Shown: positions 15,430-24,776 of the stretch, piece by piece
How positions within the stretch are numbered: the first letter of the stretch is position 1
How the letters are laid out: each line of letters starts with the position of its first letter
Assembly (NCBI GenBank): GCA_024235215.1
Contig: JACKMU010000001.1
Location: 248,001-312,000, forward strand
Origin: Chromatiaceae bacterium
GTDB taxonomy: Bacteria; Pseudomonadota; Gammaproteobacteria; Chromatiales; Chromatiaceae
Reading direction: 5' to 3'
Length of the DNA: 64,000 bases
Program-made: the position numbers and the translations under genes
Notes under the pieces: model-generated
Told to the model about the DNA's origin: nothing
Database searches by the model: none
The model's input: only the letters and a program-made list of their open reading frames with translations

Positions 15430-17457
15430 TCAGGAGATCTTAAACCGCCTCACCAGTTGGTTCAGATCCACCGCCAACCTGGAGAGCTCCCCGCTGGAGG
15501 CGGTGCTCTGCCGAGCGCTGTCGGCGGTCTTCTCCGCCAGGGTGTTGATGTTGGAGATGCGCTGATTCATCTCTTCGGCAGTGGTGCTCTGCTCTTCCGC
15601 AGCACTGGCAATCTGGGCGTTCATCAGGCTGATCACCGTCACCGCATTGGTAATAGCCCCCAAGGCCTCTCCCGCATCGGCAGTGTGCTTGACGCCAACG
15701 CCAGCCTGCTCCTGACCCGCCCGCATCGCCTCCACTGCATTGCGGGCGCCACTCTGCAGCTTATCTATCATCTTTTCGATCTCTTGCGTGGACTCCTGGG
15801 TGCGCCTGGCGAGGGTGCGCACCTCGTCGGCCACCACAGCGAAACCACGGCCCTGTTCGCCTGCCCGCGCGGCCTCGATGGCAGCATTGAGGGCGAGCAG
15901 ATTGGTCTGCTCGGCGATCCCCTTGATCACATCCAGAACGGCGCCGATTTCGTCGCTGTTCTGAGCCAGAAGTTTGATCACCGAGGCGGAGCGTTCCACC
16001 CCCGAAGCCAGCTCCTGGATGGAGAAGGCTGCCTGTTCGACGATCCTGCGGCCCGAACCGGAGGCATTGTCGGCTTTCTCCGCCGCGTCGGCCGCATCAC
16101 TGGCGTTACGCGCCACCTCCTGCACCGTGGTTGCCATCTGATTCATGGCCGTTGCCACCTGGATGGTCTCGATGCGCTGCTGGTCCAGGCTCTTGGAACT
16201 CTCCTGAGCCAGGGTAGCAACCTGCCCCGAAGCCGTGGCGAGTTGAGTGGTGCTCTCGGCGATCTGTTGAATCGCACTGCTGAATTGAGCGGCCATCTGG
16301 TTGAAGTTGTTGGCGACCTGCTGCATCTCATCCCGGTTGCGTAGATTCAGACGGGCGGTCAAGTCGCCGGCGGCAAGTTTTCCGGCGACTTCCCCCACCC
16401 GGGCTACCGTGTCGCTGACAGAAAAATAGAAACCGGCAAAGAGGTATGAGACCAGAAACAGCACCACGAAAACCACGCCGAGTTCAACCAGCTCCAGAGC
16501 CATGTTGTCATCGATACGCTGCTTCCAGATGTGGTCGAGCTCCGGCACCAGGGCATCATAGAGCTTGTAAGAGCCGCTGATGGCGTGGGTCGCCATATCG
16601 AACACCTTGCTGCTCGGGATGGTGATGCGCTCCGCGTCGAGCAGATCGTGCTGTAATAGATTGAGCATCTCCTCAATGGATCGGTTGTTTTCGGCGATGG
16701 CCCCGCCCATTTCGGTCTTGAGCTTGGCGTTGCTGTCGATTGCGGATTGCAATCCACTCCGCAGGCTTTTTGCCAGCGCTTTGATATTGCTGACCAGTAC
16801 AGAGAGCCTGATGACCGACGTTTCGGTGAAGGCCCCTTTAGCCGCCACACCCGACCCCACGGCTCGAGCCTGCCCCATGTTCTCCATCATGGCGGGTAGA
16901 GTCGACACCAGAATGTCTCCCAGATAGAAACTATCCAAATGTGTATCCAGGGTGATACCGGAGACATCGGCCACATGGATTTTCAGGGCGAGCAGTTCCG
17001 CAACCAGTTCTGTGTGGGCCTTGATCGCGTCCCCCAGGGACTGCTGCAGGGAGTCGGCCTTGATGGTCTCCCAACGTTGGGTGATGGCATCGAGTTTACC
17101 TGCAGTGTCCAGCTGAGAACCCAGGCGCTTGTCTTTTGCAACCAGTTCGGCGAAGGCGCTGTCTACGTCCCCCCGCTTGGCCATCAGCCGCGATTCAAAC
17201 TCCTTGCTCCCGCCGAGGTATGCAGCGGTCATACCCCGATGTTGCTGGATGTGCTCGATGGGCAGCCTGACATCCTTCACATAATCCAGCCCGATACGCT
17301 CGTTTTCCAGGTAGGTGACCTCTTCGTTGAGGGCGCTCCCCAGCTGATAGGAGAGGAACATTAACGGCAGAAAAGCAATGGCGAAGATAGTGGCGAACTT
17401 ATAGGGATAGCGAAGTTGTGCCATCAAGAAGGCAGCGGGGGCAAACCAGGATTTCAT
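15430..17457 (-). CDS. Methyl-accepting chemotaxis protein with NIT-like sensor region
   Basis: 675 residues. Membrane helix near residues 22-40, a periplasmic sensor of about 280 residues, second helix near 320-345, HAMP (VARVGEVAGKLAAGDLTARLN), then the cytoplasmic signalling coiled coil with the invariant tip GIAEQTNLLALNAAIEAARA and GRGFAVVADEVRTLARR. The sensor part has IEHIQQHRGMTAAYLGGSKE, close to the helical NIT (nitrate/nitrite-type) sensor motif of an arginine-glycine pair after a helix; ligand unknown. No CheR-binding pentapeptide at the C-terminus (ends RRFKIS). ATG at 17457 with AAGGA seven bases upstream. Stands alone, divergent from fnr. Confidence 0.94.
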   Translation of the reverse strand: MKSWFAPAAFLMAQLRYPYKFATIFAIAFLPLMFLSYQLGSALNEEVTYLENERIGLDYVKDVRLPIEHIQQHRGMTAAYLGGSKEFESRLMAKRGDVDSAFAELVAKDKRLGSQLDTAGKLDAITQRWETIKADSLQQSLGDAIKAHTELVAELLALKIHVADVSGITLDTHLDSFYLGDILVSTLPAMMENMGQARAVGSGVAAKGAFTETSVIRLSVLVSNIKALAKSLRSGLQSAIDSNAKLKTEMGGAIAENNRSIEEMLNLLQHDLLDAERITIPSSKVFDMATHAISGSYKLYDALVPELDHIWKQRIDDNMALELVELGVVFVVLFLVSYLFAGFYFSVSDTVARVGEVAGKLAAGDLTARLNLRNRDEMQQVANNFNQMAAQFSSAIQQIAESTTQLATASGQVATLAQESSKSLDQQRIETIQVATAMNQMATTVQEVARNASDAADAAEKADNASGSGRRIVEQAAFSIQELASGVERSASVIKLLAQNSDEIGAVLDVIKGIAEQTNLLALNAAIEAARAGEQGRGFAVVADEVRTLARRTQESTQEIEKMIDKLQSGARNAVEAMRAGQEQAGVGVKHTADAGEALGAITNAVTVISLMNAQIASAAEEQSTTAEEMNQRISNINTLAEKTADSARQSTASSGELSRLAVDLNQLVRRFKIS

Positions 17458-17547
17458 TGTTTTTCCTTCATTCTTCTAAATAATGGCCAGCGCACTATGA
17501 CCTGGCCAGAATCTTTGCAATCGCACTCAAATAATCTCTGTAGCGGT

Positions 17548-17589
17548 GGCGATTTGGCAGAGTTTAGGGTTATCTGCCCTGCAATCGCC
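17548..17589. promoter_or_regulatory. Hairpin in the MCP/fnr divergent intergenic region
   Basis: GGCGATT-T-GGCAGA pairs with TCTGCC-CTGC-AATCGCC across an 11-base loop, giving 13 pairs with a small asymmetric bulge. It sits about 90 bases upstream of the MCP start, so could be in its leader or promoter region. No T-run next to it. Function unknown. Confidence 0.45.
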
Positions 17590-17731
17590 TCAACTGCTTT
17601 CTCAAATGGCACACCAGCTGTCGGACTTTTCTCCCGAATGGTATGTAGCTACTCCGAGATCACACATCGTTATGCAGTTTTTTTGATGAAACCCCGATAA
17701 CTCGTCCACTGCGCACAAGCTTGGCTAATGC

Positions 17732-17745
17732 TTGATTTAAATCAA
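17732..17745. promoter_or_regulatory. Perfect FNR box upstream of fnr
   Basis: TTGATTTAAATCAA is a perfect palindrome and a full match to TTGAT-N4-ATCAA. It lies 59 bases upstream of the fnr ATG and 22 bases (about two helical turns) centre to centre from a second box. Autoregulation is the simplest reading. Confidence 0.88.
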
Positions 17746-17753
17746 AAATAGAC

Positions 17754-17767
17754 TTGATCCAGGTCAA
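17754..17767. promoter_or_regulatory. Second FNR box upstream of fnr
   Basis: TTGATCCAGGTCAA matches the FNR consensus at 9 of 10 positions, 38 bases before the fnr ATG. Its closeness to the start suggests that binding here would block transcription, giving negative autoregulation as described for E. coli fnr. Confidence 0.75.
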
Positions 17768-17804
17768 GCTAAAAGCCACAATAGCAGGAAATTGCGAAGA
17801 GAAA

Positions 17805-18575
17805 ATGGGCAAAAAATTGGCCGACCGAAAAGTGCTATCTTTCGAGAATATCAAAATCGCTTGTAAGAACTGTAGCTTGGTGTCGCTATGTCTTCCGATG
17901 GGGCTGGAACCCGAGGAGATGGATAGACTGGACCGGATCATCAAACGCAGTCGGCCACTGCACCGGGGTGACCATCTGTTCCGGGACGGCGACGCGCTGC
18001 AATGTCTCTACATCGTCAAAACCGGCTCGGTCAAAAGCTACGCACCCAGTGAGGAAGGCGGAGAGCAGGTGCTTGGATTTCACCTGCCGGGAGAACTCAT
18101 CGGGCTGGATGCAATTGAAAATTCCAGGCACAACTGCTCGGCCAAAGTACTGGAGACGTCCGCGATCTGCGAAATCCCCTTCACAAATCTGGAAGAGTTG
18201 AGTACCAGTATTCCGAGCCTGCAGCACCAGATGTATCGTCTACTGAGCCGGGAGATTTCGCAAGACGAAAACATGCTGACACTACTGGGCAAAAACAGCG
18301 CGGAAGAGCGTCTGGCGGCATTCCTGTTGAGTCTTTCGGCAAGGTTCAAACGTCGCGGCTTCTCACCCTACGATTTCTATCTGAGCATGTCCCGCCATGA
18401 GATCGGAAACTACCTGGGACTCGCGGTGGAGACCGTCAGCCGCCTTTTCACCCGTTTCCAAGAAGAGCGACTGCTGGAGGTTGAACGTAAGCATATTCAG
18501 CTGCTCGACCTGGAACGACTCGAAAACCTCTCCAAACGTTCCCACAACGATAAAGACCGAATTCACTCTACCTGA
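17805..18575 (+). CDS. fnr: FNR, anaerobic global regulator (paralogue 2, canonical)
   Basis: 256 residues from ATG 17805. Cysteines fall at residues 20, 23, 29 and 122, exactly the positions of the four [4Fe-4S] ligands in E. coli FNR; this also supports the chosen start over an upstream TTG inside the FNR box. The beta roll (GDHLFRDGDALQCLYIVKTG), dimer helix and C-terminal helix-turn-helix with GLAVETVSRLFTRF follow. It should be an iron-sulfur dimer in low oxygen and bind TTGAT-N4-ATCAA. Two such boxes lie just upstream. Its last 13 bases overlap the convergent dnaQ end. Confidence 0.96.
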   Translation: MGKKLADRKVLSFENIKIACKNCSLVSLCLPMGLEPEEMDRLDRIIKRSRPLHRGDHLFRDGDALQCLYIVKTGSVKSYAPSEEGGEQVLGFHLPGELIGLDAIENSRHNCSAKVLETSAICEIPFTNLEELSTSIPSLQHQMYRLLSREISQDENMLTLLGKNSAEERLAAFLLSLSARFKRRGFSPYDFYLSMSRHEIGNYLGLAVETVSRLFTRFQEERLLEVERKHIQLLDLERLENLSKRSHNDKDRIHST

Positions 18576-19303
18576 TCTGCTTCCCTGCTTCCTGCTTCCA
18601 ACACTCTCCAGAGACAGGTTCCGCCGCTCTCGCGATCGATGGTAGCCAGAGAGGCGAGATGCAACTCCAGCTCATCCGGTTGTGCACGCACCACCTTTAG
18701 CCGGCTGCGCTGCGCCGGCAGACGCCTGACCGCGCCCTGCACACGCTGCTCAGCAGCATCGTTCCCATCCAGAGAGAGTGTCGTCTGACCTCCAGTCATC
18801 GCCAGATAGAGTTCCGCAAGGATCTCCGAGTCCAGCAGTGCGCCATGCAACTCGCGTTGACTGTTGTCGATCGCATACCGTTTGCACAAAGCGTCCAGGC
18901 TGTTTCTCTGCCCCGGATGCAGTTTCTTCGCCAGCACCAGTGTATCGACGACGCTGCAGCAACTCTCAATCGGGGGGCGTCTCGCTTCCAGTCGGCTCAA
19001 CTCGGCATTCAGGAAACCCACGTCAAAAGGGGCGTTGTGGATGATCAGCTCGGCCCCGTGAACAAACCCGAGAAAATCCTCCACCAGATCGCCAAACCTG
19101 GGCTTGTCAGCCAGGAATTCGTTGCTGATGCCGTGAACCTCTTCCGCCGCCTTGTCTATCTCGCGGTCCGGCTGCAAATACTGATGAAAATTCCTGCCAG
19201 TCAGACGACGGTCGACCATCTCGACACAGCCGATTTCAATAATACGATGACCCTGAGCAGGATCCAGTCCGGTGGTCTCTGTATCCAGTACGATCTGGCG
19301 CAT
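18563..19303 (-). CDS. dnaQ: DNA polymerase III epsilon subunit (3'-5' proofreading exonuclease)
   Basis: 246 residues. DEDDh exonuclease: Exo I VLDTETTGLDP, Exo II HNAPFDVGFLNAEL, Exo III HGALLDSEILAELYL. It proofreads for the polymerase III core with alpha and theta. The C-terminal part after residue 185, which binds alpha, is present. Three-prime end overlaps the end of fnr. Near rnhA as in enterobacteria, but 313 bases away and in the same direction here. Confidence 0.96.
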   Translation of the reverse strand: MRQIVLDTETTGLDPAQGHRIIEIGCVEMVDRRLTGRNFHQYLQPDREIDKAAEEVHGISNEFLADKPRFGDLVEDFLGFVHGAELIIHNAPFDVGFLNAELSRLEARRPPIESCCSVVDTLVLAKKLHPGQRNSLDALCKRYAIDNSQRELHGALLDSEILAELYLAMTGGQTTLSLDGNDAAEQRVQGAVRRLPAQRSRLKVVRAQPDELELHLASLATIDRESGGTCLWRVLEAGSREADQVE

Positions 19304-19616
19304 GTCCTGTTTACCGCTTTCTGCCGAAACTGTTCAATGGGCGCATTGCAGCGTCCCACGGCAATCTACCTTAATATAGTTTGTGGGTTGGTAGCACGAT
19401 ACATCCTCATTCCAGCGCATACGGGAGAAGTTGTGCTATCTGTTGGTGTCTGATACTCGCTCTGCCCGGGATGACATACCCATGCTGCACAGCATCCTGC
19501 TGTATGAAATCCGGTCAATTGAAGTGGCGCGGACCACGTCACGCGATTTCCGTTCGCCAGAGCGGACAGCGAAGAGGCTACCCGCCTCGTCCAACGATGA
19601 AATCCCATTGTCCTGC
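19304..19616. other. Intergenic region between rnhA and dnaQ
   Basis: 313 bases without a supported gene. No tRNA, terminator with T-run or repeat was found. It presumably holds the dnaQ promoter. Short open frames here have no recognisable features. Confidence 0.5.
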
Positions 19617-20057
19617 CTATCCCTGCAACGATGTGATTCCCCGATTCGCCAGCTGATCGGCGCGTTCGTTATCCGGGTGCCCACTGTGACCCTTGATCCA
19701 GTTCCAGGAGACCTCATTAGCCGCGACCAGTTGATCGAGGCGGCACCAAAGATCGGCATTCTTCACCGGTTTTTTCGCTGCCGTGCGCCAACCGTTTCTC
19801 TTCCAGTTGGCGATCCATTCGGTCATCCCCTTCATGACATACTGAGAGTCGGTGGAGATGTGGACCGGCACCCGTCGGGTCAGCATCTGGAGAGCCTGAA
19901 TAACCGCCATCAACTCCATTCGATTGTTGGTGGTTCTGGATTCACCCCCGTAGGACTCCTTTTCCACTCCCTTGTAACGCAACAACACACCCCAACCACC
20001 TGGTCCCGGATTGCCTTTGCACGCGCCATCGGTATAGATCTCCACCCTATCAGGCAT
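19617..20057 (-). CDS. rnhA: Ribonuclease HI
   Basis: 146 residues. Cuts the RNA strand of RNA-DNA hybrids. Catalytic acidic residues in YTDGACKGNPGPGGWG (Asp), NNRMELMA (Glu), STDSQYVMKG (Asp) and HSGHPDNERAD (Asp). The start at 20057 (MPDRVEIYTDGACKG) has GGAGG six bases upstream; the longer frame runs into the upstream methyltransferase, with which it overlaps by eight bases. Confidence 0.97.
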   Translation of the reverse strand: MPDRVEIYTDGACKGNPGPGGWGVLLRYKGVEKESYGGESRTTNNRMELMAVIQALQMLTRRVPVHISTDSQYVMKGMTEWIANWKRNGWRTAAKKPVKNADLWCRLDQLVAANEVSWNWIKGHSGHPDNERADQLANRGITSLQG

Positions 20058-20817
20058 GTTGCCTCCTGATGTAATCCCATGAGGCGTGCGTGGTTGGCTC
20101 GATGGCGCGGCCACCCAGAATCGGATGGCGGAGCGTCCAGAGCGGTTTGACCGGAGTCAGGGTAGACACCTGCTTGACCGCCTCAACTACATAAACTCCG
20201 GATAGTGCTGGCCACCACCGCCTGCCGGACTTCTCCAGTAAACGCAACCGTTCCATCAATACGCGCTGCCTCAGCGGTGGGCGAAACATCAGCTGACTGG
20301 TGTTCTCAATGCGAAAACCCAGCAGTGAGAGCCAGTCAAGTATCCGGCGTGTGGAGATAAAGTGTCCGTTCCACGGAGGCTGAACCGAACGGCTGCGAAA
20401 CAGCCGCCATAGTCCCCAGAGGCTGCTGGAGTTGAATCCGATAACGATCAATCTCCCCTCCGGAATCAGCACCCGGTCCACCTCACGCAGTGTCTGATGG
20501 GGATCGTGATAGAAGTCCAGTGTATGGTGCAACAGTACGACATCCACGCTGTCGCTGGCAATCGGCAGTCTATCCGGAGCACCCCTAATCCAGCTGGAAC
20601 AGTCAACCAGTGGCGGTTCCGGCGCCACCAGGATCCGCGACCGAAGTCGCCCTGGCAGCAGTCCGGGCATCTCCCCGCCGATCGATCCCAGCTGCAGAAA
20701 ACAGTATCCGAAGCAGCGGTGACCCAGCGCCTCCAGACAGGCATACTCCTCATCCAGCAACAGGCTTCCAGGGTACTGTGAAAACCACCGGTTAAGCGAA
20801 TTGCCAGGATCCACCAT
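20050..20817 (-). CDS. YafS-like class I SAM-dependent methyltransferase
   Basis: 255 residues. Methyltransf_11-type Rossmann fold without a strong N-terminal motif I but with clear later motifs: RLPIASDSVDVVLLHHTLDF and EVDRVLIPEGRLIVIGFN. Gene position next to rnhA and dnaQ matches E. coli yafS, whose substrate is not known. Start chosen at ATG 20817 with AAGGA five bases upstream; GTG at 20829 is possible. The adjoining gloB found in E. coli is absent. Confidence 0.85.
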   Translation of the reverse strand: MVDPGNSLNRWFSQYPGSLLLDEEYACLEALGHRCFGYCFLQLGSIGGEMPGLLPGRLRSRILVAPEPPLVDCSSWIRGAPDRLPIASDSVDVVLLHHTLDFYHDPHQTLREVDRVLIPEGRLIVIGFNSSSLWGLWRLFRSRSVQPPWNGHFISTRRILDWLSLLGFRIENTSQLMFRPPLRQRVLMERLRLLEKSGRRWWPALSGVYVVEAVKQVSTLTPVKPLWTLRHPILGGRAIEPTTHASWDYIRRQHA

Positions 20818-21070
20818 TTTCCTTGCCACCCAGATTCAAAATCGACTCCTGCGTACTTAAATCGAACCGCACCCCAGACAGCCTACCCAATCTCCTGCGG
20901 TAGATGCAAAAATCTCCGGCAAATAGGCTGATCAATCCAGTCTTATTCCTGTAGATCCAACAAAACACGCGTTAAACCCAACAGAATGCTAGGTAATCAC
21001 CACACTTTGTGTTTATACTTGCCGCTGATTTGCCCTCAGGGTGGCCGTGACATAAAAATAGAGTCAAACA

Positions 21071-22723
21071 ATGCCTACGACCAAACTAAGTCTTGCGATT
21101 TTATGCGTGAGTGCTACTGCTGTACTTTCCGGATGTAACACGACGCTCCCCTCACGACCAGGGGTGGACAGCCAAGATTCGCTCGCAGGAGTACGAGATA
21201 ACTCCGTTCATCCGACTGACGGGCAAATCTGGAAGCAGGAGCCGTTCCTGCAGATAGATCTGGAAAATATGCTTTCCGATCTGATTCCTCAGCATACCTT
21301 TGGTCACGGAACCATTGTATCGGCAAAAAAGATCAATTCACTCGCTGAGTTCGATATCTGGAACCGCATCCGCAATGGGTTTGAACTCAAATCATCGGAC
21401 CATCCCCGAATAGAGCGCCAGCTGGCTTGGTACCAGGAACATCCACTGCATCTGCCAGAGATCGAAGAGCGGGCGCGGCCCTACCTGTTTTACATCGTAG
21501 AAGCGCTGGAGAAGCGTGGCCTGCCGATGGAACTCGCGCTTCTACCGGCGATTGAAAGTGCTTTCCAGCCCACCGCGTACTCCTCGCAGCGTGCTGCGGG
21601 AATCTGGCAATTCATTCCGTCAACCGGGAAGATGCTGGGACTGGAGCAGAACAGCTGGTACGACGGCCGACTTGATATCGTGGCTGCTACCGATGCCGCA
21701 CTCGACTATCTGCAACTTCTTGCCGAGCGCTTCGATGGTGACTGGGAGTTGGCGCTGGCAGCCTACAATTCGGGAGAGGGGACAGTACGCAGAGCCATAC
21801 AGAAAAATCGGGAGCAAGGCAAAGCGACCGACTACTGGTCACTCGACCTGCCCCGCCAAACCAGGCACTATGTTCCCCATCTGCTGGCACTCGCCCGGCT
21901 GGTAGATGAACCGGAAGCTTTCGGTACCAGATTGACACATATTCCGAATCAGCCCTATTTCGACAGTGTGGACTTAGGGGGCCAGATCGATCTCAGGTTG
22001 GCGGCTAAGATGGCGGACATCTCCTTTGAGGAGCTGACTCAGCTGAACCCAGGCTTCAATAGCTGGACCACCGCTCCTGATGGACCCCACCGCTTGGTAT
22101 TACCGCTGGAGAATATCGAACGCTTCAAGGAGAGTCTAGCGGAACTGGAGCCTGAGCAACAGCGAGGAAATCGCTATAGAATCCGTTCCGGCGACACGCT
22201 GGGTAGTATTGCCAACCGCTATGGCACCACTGTCCACGCATTGAAACAGGCTAACGGACTTAAGATAAGCCAGATCCAGGCCGGTCGGTACCTGTACCTT
22301 CCCGAGTTCACACCGCCAGCCCAACCTGCTCTATCCGCCAAGGATTTGAAACAACGTAGAACACCAACCGCCGACCGCAGAACCCTCTACACTATCCGCA
22401 ACGGCGATTCACTTTGGACCATCGCGCGCAAGCACAACGTCAATCTCGAGTTACTGGCGCAGTGGAACAATATCTCCACCCGGGATACCCTGCGCCCCGG
22501 CGAGACAGTGGTGATTCTACGCTCTGACGCTGCTGCCACCAATCGGGTCGCGCATGCCCCCGAACCGCTCACCTATTCGGTCAGGAGGGGTGACACGCTC
22601 TCGGGTATTGCCAAACTGTTCAGTGTCACTGTCTCCGATCTCAGGGAGTGGAACCACTTGCCAGGAAAACGTCTCTTTCCCGGACAGAAGATCAATCTAC
22701 ATCTCAATCTGGCGGAGAACTAG
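21071..22723 (+). CDS. mltD: MltD-like membrane-bound lytic transglycosylase with three LysM repeats
   Basis: 550 residues. Lipoprotein signal ending VLSGC, an SLT (goose-lysozyme-like) domain with the catalytic glutamate in LALLPAIESAFQPTAYSSQRA and AAYNSGEGTVRRAI, then three LysM repeats (YRIRSGDTLGSIANRYG, YTIRNGDSLWTIARKHN, YSVRRGDTLSGIAKLFS). It cleaves glycan strands with 1,6-anhydro ring formation from the outer membrane. Divergent from the YafS-like gene; convergent with the ABC operon, only 15 bases apart. Confidence 0.95.
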   Translation: MPTTKLSLAILCVSATAVLSGCNTTLPSRPGVDSQDSLAGVRDNSVHPTDGQIWKQEPFLQIDLENMLSDLIPQHTFGHGTIVSAKKINSLAEFDIWNRIRNGFELKSSDHPRIERQLAWYQEHPLHLPEIEERARPYLFYIVEALEKRGLPMELALLPAIESAFQPTAYSSQRAAGIWQFIPSTGKMLGLEQNSWYDGRLDIVAATDAALDYLQLLAERFDGDWELALAAYNSGEGTVRRAIQKNREQGKATDYWSLDLPRQTRHYVPHLLALARLVDEPEAFGTRLTHIPNQPYFDSVDLGGQIDLRLAAKMADISFEELTQLNPGFNSWTTAPDGPHRLVLPLENIERFKESLAELEPEQQRGNRYRIRSGDTLGSIANRYGTTVHALKQANGLKISQIQAGRYLYLPEFTPPAQPALSAKDLKQRRTPTADRRTLYTIRNGDSLWTIARKHNVNLELLAQWNNISTRDTLRPGETVVILRSDAAATNRVAHAPEPLTYSVRRGDTLSGIAKLFSVTVSDLREWNHLPGKRLFPGQKINLHLNLAEN

Positions 22724-22738
22724 CCTCCAGAGGACGCA

Positions 22739-24760
22739 TCAACGCGACGTAGCAGCATAGTGACCCACTCTGAAACAGTTCACGCTGTGGGTTTCACTCA
22801 GCCTGACCGATGCGGGATAACTGTGCTTACATTGCGCCAAAATCTGGCTGCAGCGGGGATGGAAGTGGCACCCTCCGGGTGGATTGGCAGGAGAAGGCAT
22901 ATCGCCATCGAGGCGAATCACACTGACCCCCTTCTGCGAATCGATCTGAGGCACCGCTGAGAGGAGCGCTTGCGTATACGGATGACGTGGTGACTGCAGC
23001 ACTTCATCCACGTTGCCGCGCTCCACGATTCGCCCGAGGTACATTACGGCAACCTCATGCGCCAGATAAGAGACGACCGAAATATTGTGTGTGATAAAGA
23101 GATAAGCGAGGCCGCGCTGTCGCTGCAGTTCCTTGAGCAGATTCAGCACCTGTGCCTGCACCGAGACGTCCAACGCGCTGGTGGGTTCATCACAAACGAT
23201 GAAACTCGGATCGACTGCCAGAGCGCGTGCAATACAGATACGCTGACGCTGACCGCCCGAAAACTCGTTGGGATAGCGATCCGCGGCATCCGCCGGAAGT
23301 CCGACCTGTGCCAGCAGGTCGCTAATACGAGCCAACCGTTCACTGCGGTTGGCACCGATTTTCTGTGCCTGCATCCCTTCGACGATAATGTCACCCACCA
23401 GCATGCGGGGATTCATCGAAGCAACCGGGTCCTGAAAGATAATCTGCATTTCGGCCCGACGCGCACGCAACGCTCCCGGAGAGAGCCGGGTCAACTCCTC
23501 GCCATTGAAGCACACCTGTCCCGCGGTGGGCCGTACAAGCTGCAGAATTCCCTTTCCAGCCGTGGTCTTGCCACAGCCAGACTCCCCTACCAACGCCAGA
23601 GTACGTCCGCTGGCAATCGACAGGGAGAGCCCATCGACCGCCTTGACATGTCCGACCACGCGTTTGAACACGCCTTGGTGAATCGGAAAATGGACCTTTA
23701 ATCCGGTCACATCCAGTCGCATCGCGGTCTCTCCAACAGAATCATTGGATTCGACCTTGCTGTATCTTCCGGTTAGCGTACGCGATACGGGCAGCACACC
23801 GGAGAGATGGCAGCGAACCCCTCTCCCTGGAGCCATTGGCGACCAGTCCGGGGCTTCCCGTGCACAGATATCCTGCGCCTGATCACAACGATCAAGAAAT
23901 CGGCAACCGGTAAAATGCTGGTTCAGTAGTGGCACCGAGCCAGTGATCACGGCCAGTTCGCGGCCGCGCTTGTGCAGACCCGGCAACGAATCGAATAGTT
24001 TTCTGCTGTAAGGGTGTGCTGGCTGACGGAAAAAACTGCGTGACTCGGAGAGTTCGATAATCTGTCCCGCATACATTACCGCCACCCGGTCGGCCACCTC
24101 TGAAACCACTCCTAAATCGTGAGTAATCAACAGCACTGCCATACCAGTGCGACGCTGCAGATCCCGGAGCAGTGAGAGCACCTGTGCCTGAATGGTGACA
24201 TCGAGGGCGGTAGTGGGTTCGTCTGCGATCAGCAGACGCGGCTTTCCGGCGAGTGCCATAGCGATCATCACCCGCTGCTTCATACCACCGGAGAGCTGGT
24301 GGGGGTACTCATGCGCCCGCCGCTCGGGGTCTGGAATACCCACCGAACGCAGCAACTCCACGACCCGACCTGGAATGTTTTCCCGGTTTTCGGAATCATG
24401 CAGTCGGACCGCCTCGCCGATCTGTTCCCCAATGGGGATTACCGCATTCAACGAGGTCATCGGCTCCTGAAAGATCATTCCCATCTGCCCGCCACGCACC
24501 CTGCGCATCTCCATTTCCGGCAGTTCGAACAGATTGGTCCCCTCGATCCAGGCCTCTCCCTGAATGATCCGGCCGGAAGGGGGGAGCAGGCGCATGGCCG
24601 ACAATGCGGTGATCGACTTGCCGCAGCCAGACTCACCCAGCAGTGCAAACACCTCGCCCCGATAAACCTCGATATCGACCCCGTCCACCGCGTAGACCGG
24701 GTGGTTGTTGTCCCCCAGTCTGGTCTTGAGATTTCTGATTTTTAACAGCACTTCGCTCAT
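22739..24760 (-). CDS. Fused double ABC ATPase of oligopeptide-type importer (YejF-like)
   Basis: 673 residues containing two full ABC ATPases, like YejF. First half: Walker A GESGCGKS, signature LSGGMKQR, Walker B LLIADEPTTALD. Second half: Walker A GESGCGKTTAGKG, signature FSGGQRQR, Walker B FIVCDEPTSALD. Each half ends in the oligopeptide/dipeptide C-terminal extension with a CxFxxRC-like cysteine cluster (GCRFLDRCDQAQDIC; GCHFHPRCSQILAQC). It powers import through the two permeases upstream. Last gene of a four-gene operon. Confidence 0.95.
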   Translation of the reverse strand: MSEVLLKIRNLKTRLGDNNHPVYAVDGVDIEVYRGEVFALLGESGCGKSITALSAMRLLPPSGRIIQGEAWIEGTNLFELPEMEMRRVRGGQMGMIFQEPMTSLNAVIPIGEQIGEAVRLHDSENRENIPGRVVELLRSVGIPDPERRAHEYPHQLSGGMKQRVMIAMALAGKPRLLIADEPTTALDVTIQAQVLSLLRDLQRRTGMAVLLITHDLGVVSEVADRVAVMYAGQIIELSESRSFFRQPAHPYSRKLFDSLPGLHKRGRELAVITGSVPLLNQHFTGCRFLDRCDQAQDICAREAPDWSPMAPGRGVRCHLSGVLPVSRTLTGRYSKVESNDSVGETAMRLDVTGLKVHFPIHQGVFKRVVGHVKAVDGLSLSIASGRTLALVGESGCGKTTAGKGILQLVRPTAGQVCFNGEELTRLSPGALRARRAEMQIIFQDPVASMNPRMLVGDIIVEGMQAQKIGANRSERLARISDLLAQVGLPADAADRYPNEFSGGQRQRICIARALAVDPSFIVCDEPTSALDVSVQAQVLNLLKELQRQRGLAYLFITHNISVVSYLAHEVAVMYLGRIVERGNVDEVLQSPRHPYTQALLSAVPQIDSQKGVSVIRLDGDMPSPANPPGGCHFHPRCSQILAQCKHSYPASVRLSETHSVNCFRVGHYAATSR

Positions 24761-24776
24761 CTACCGGTGCTCCGCG

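Noticed and set aside
15457..16344. 295-codon open frame antisense to the chemoreceptor
   Set aside because: Opposite strand of the highly conserved signalling domain; shadow frame.
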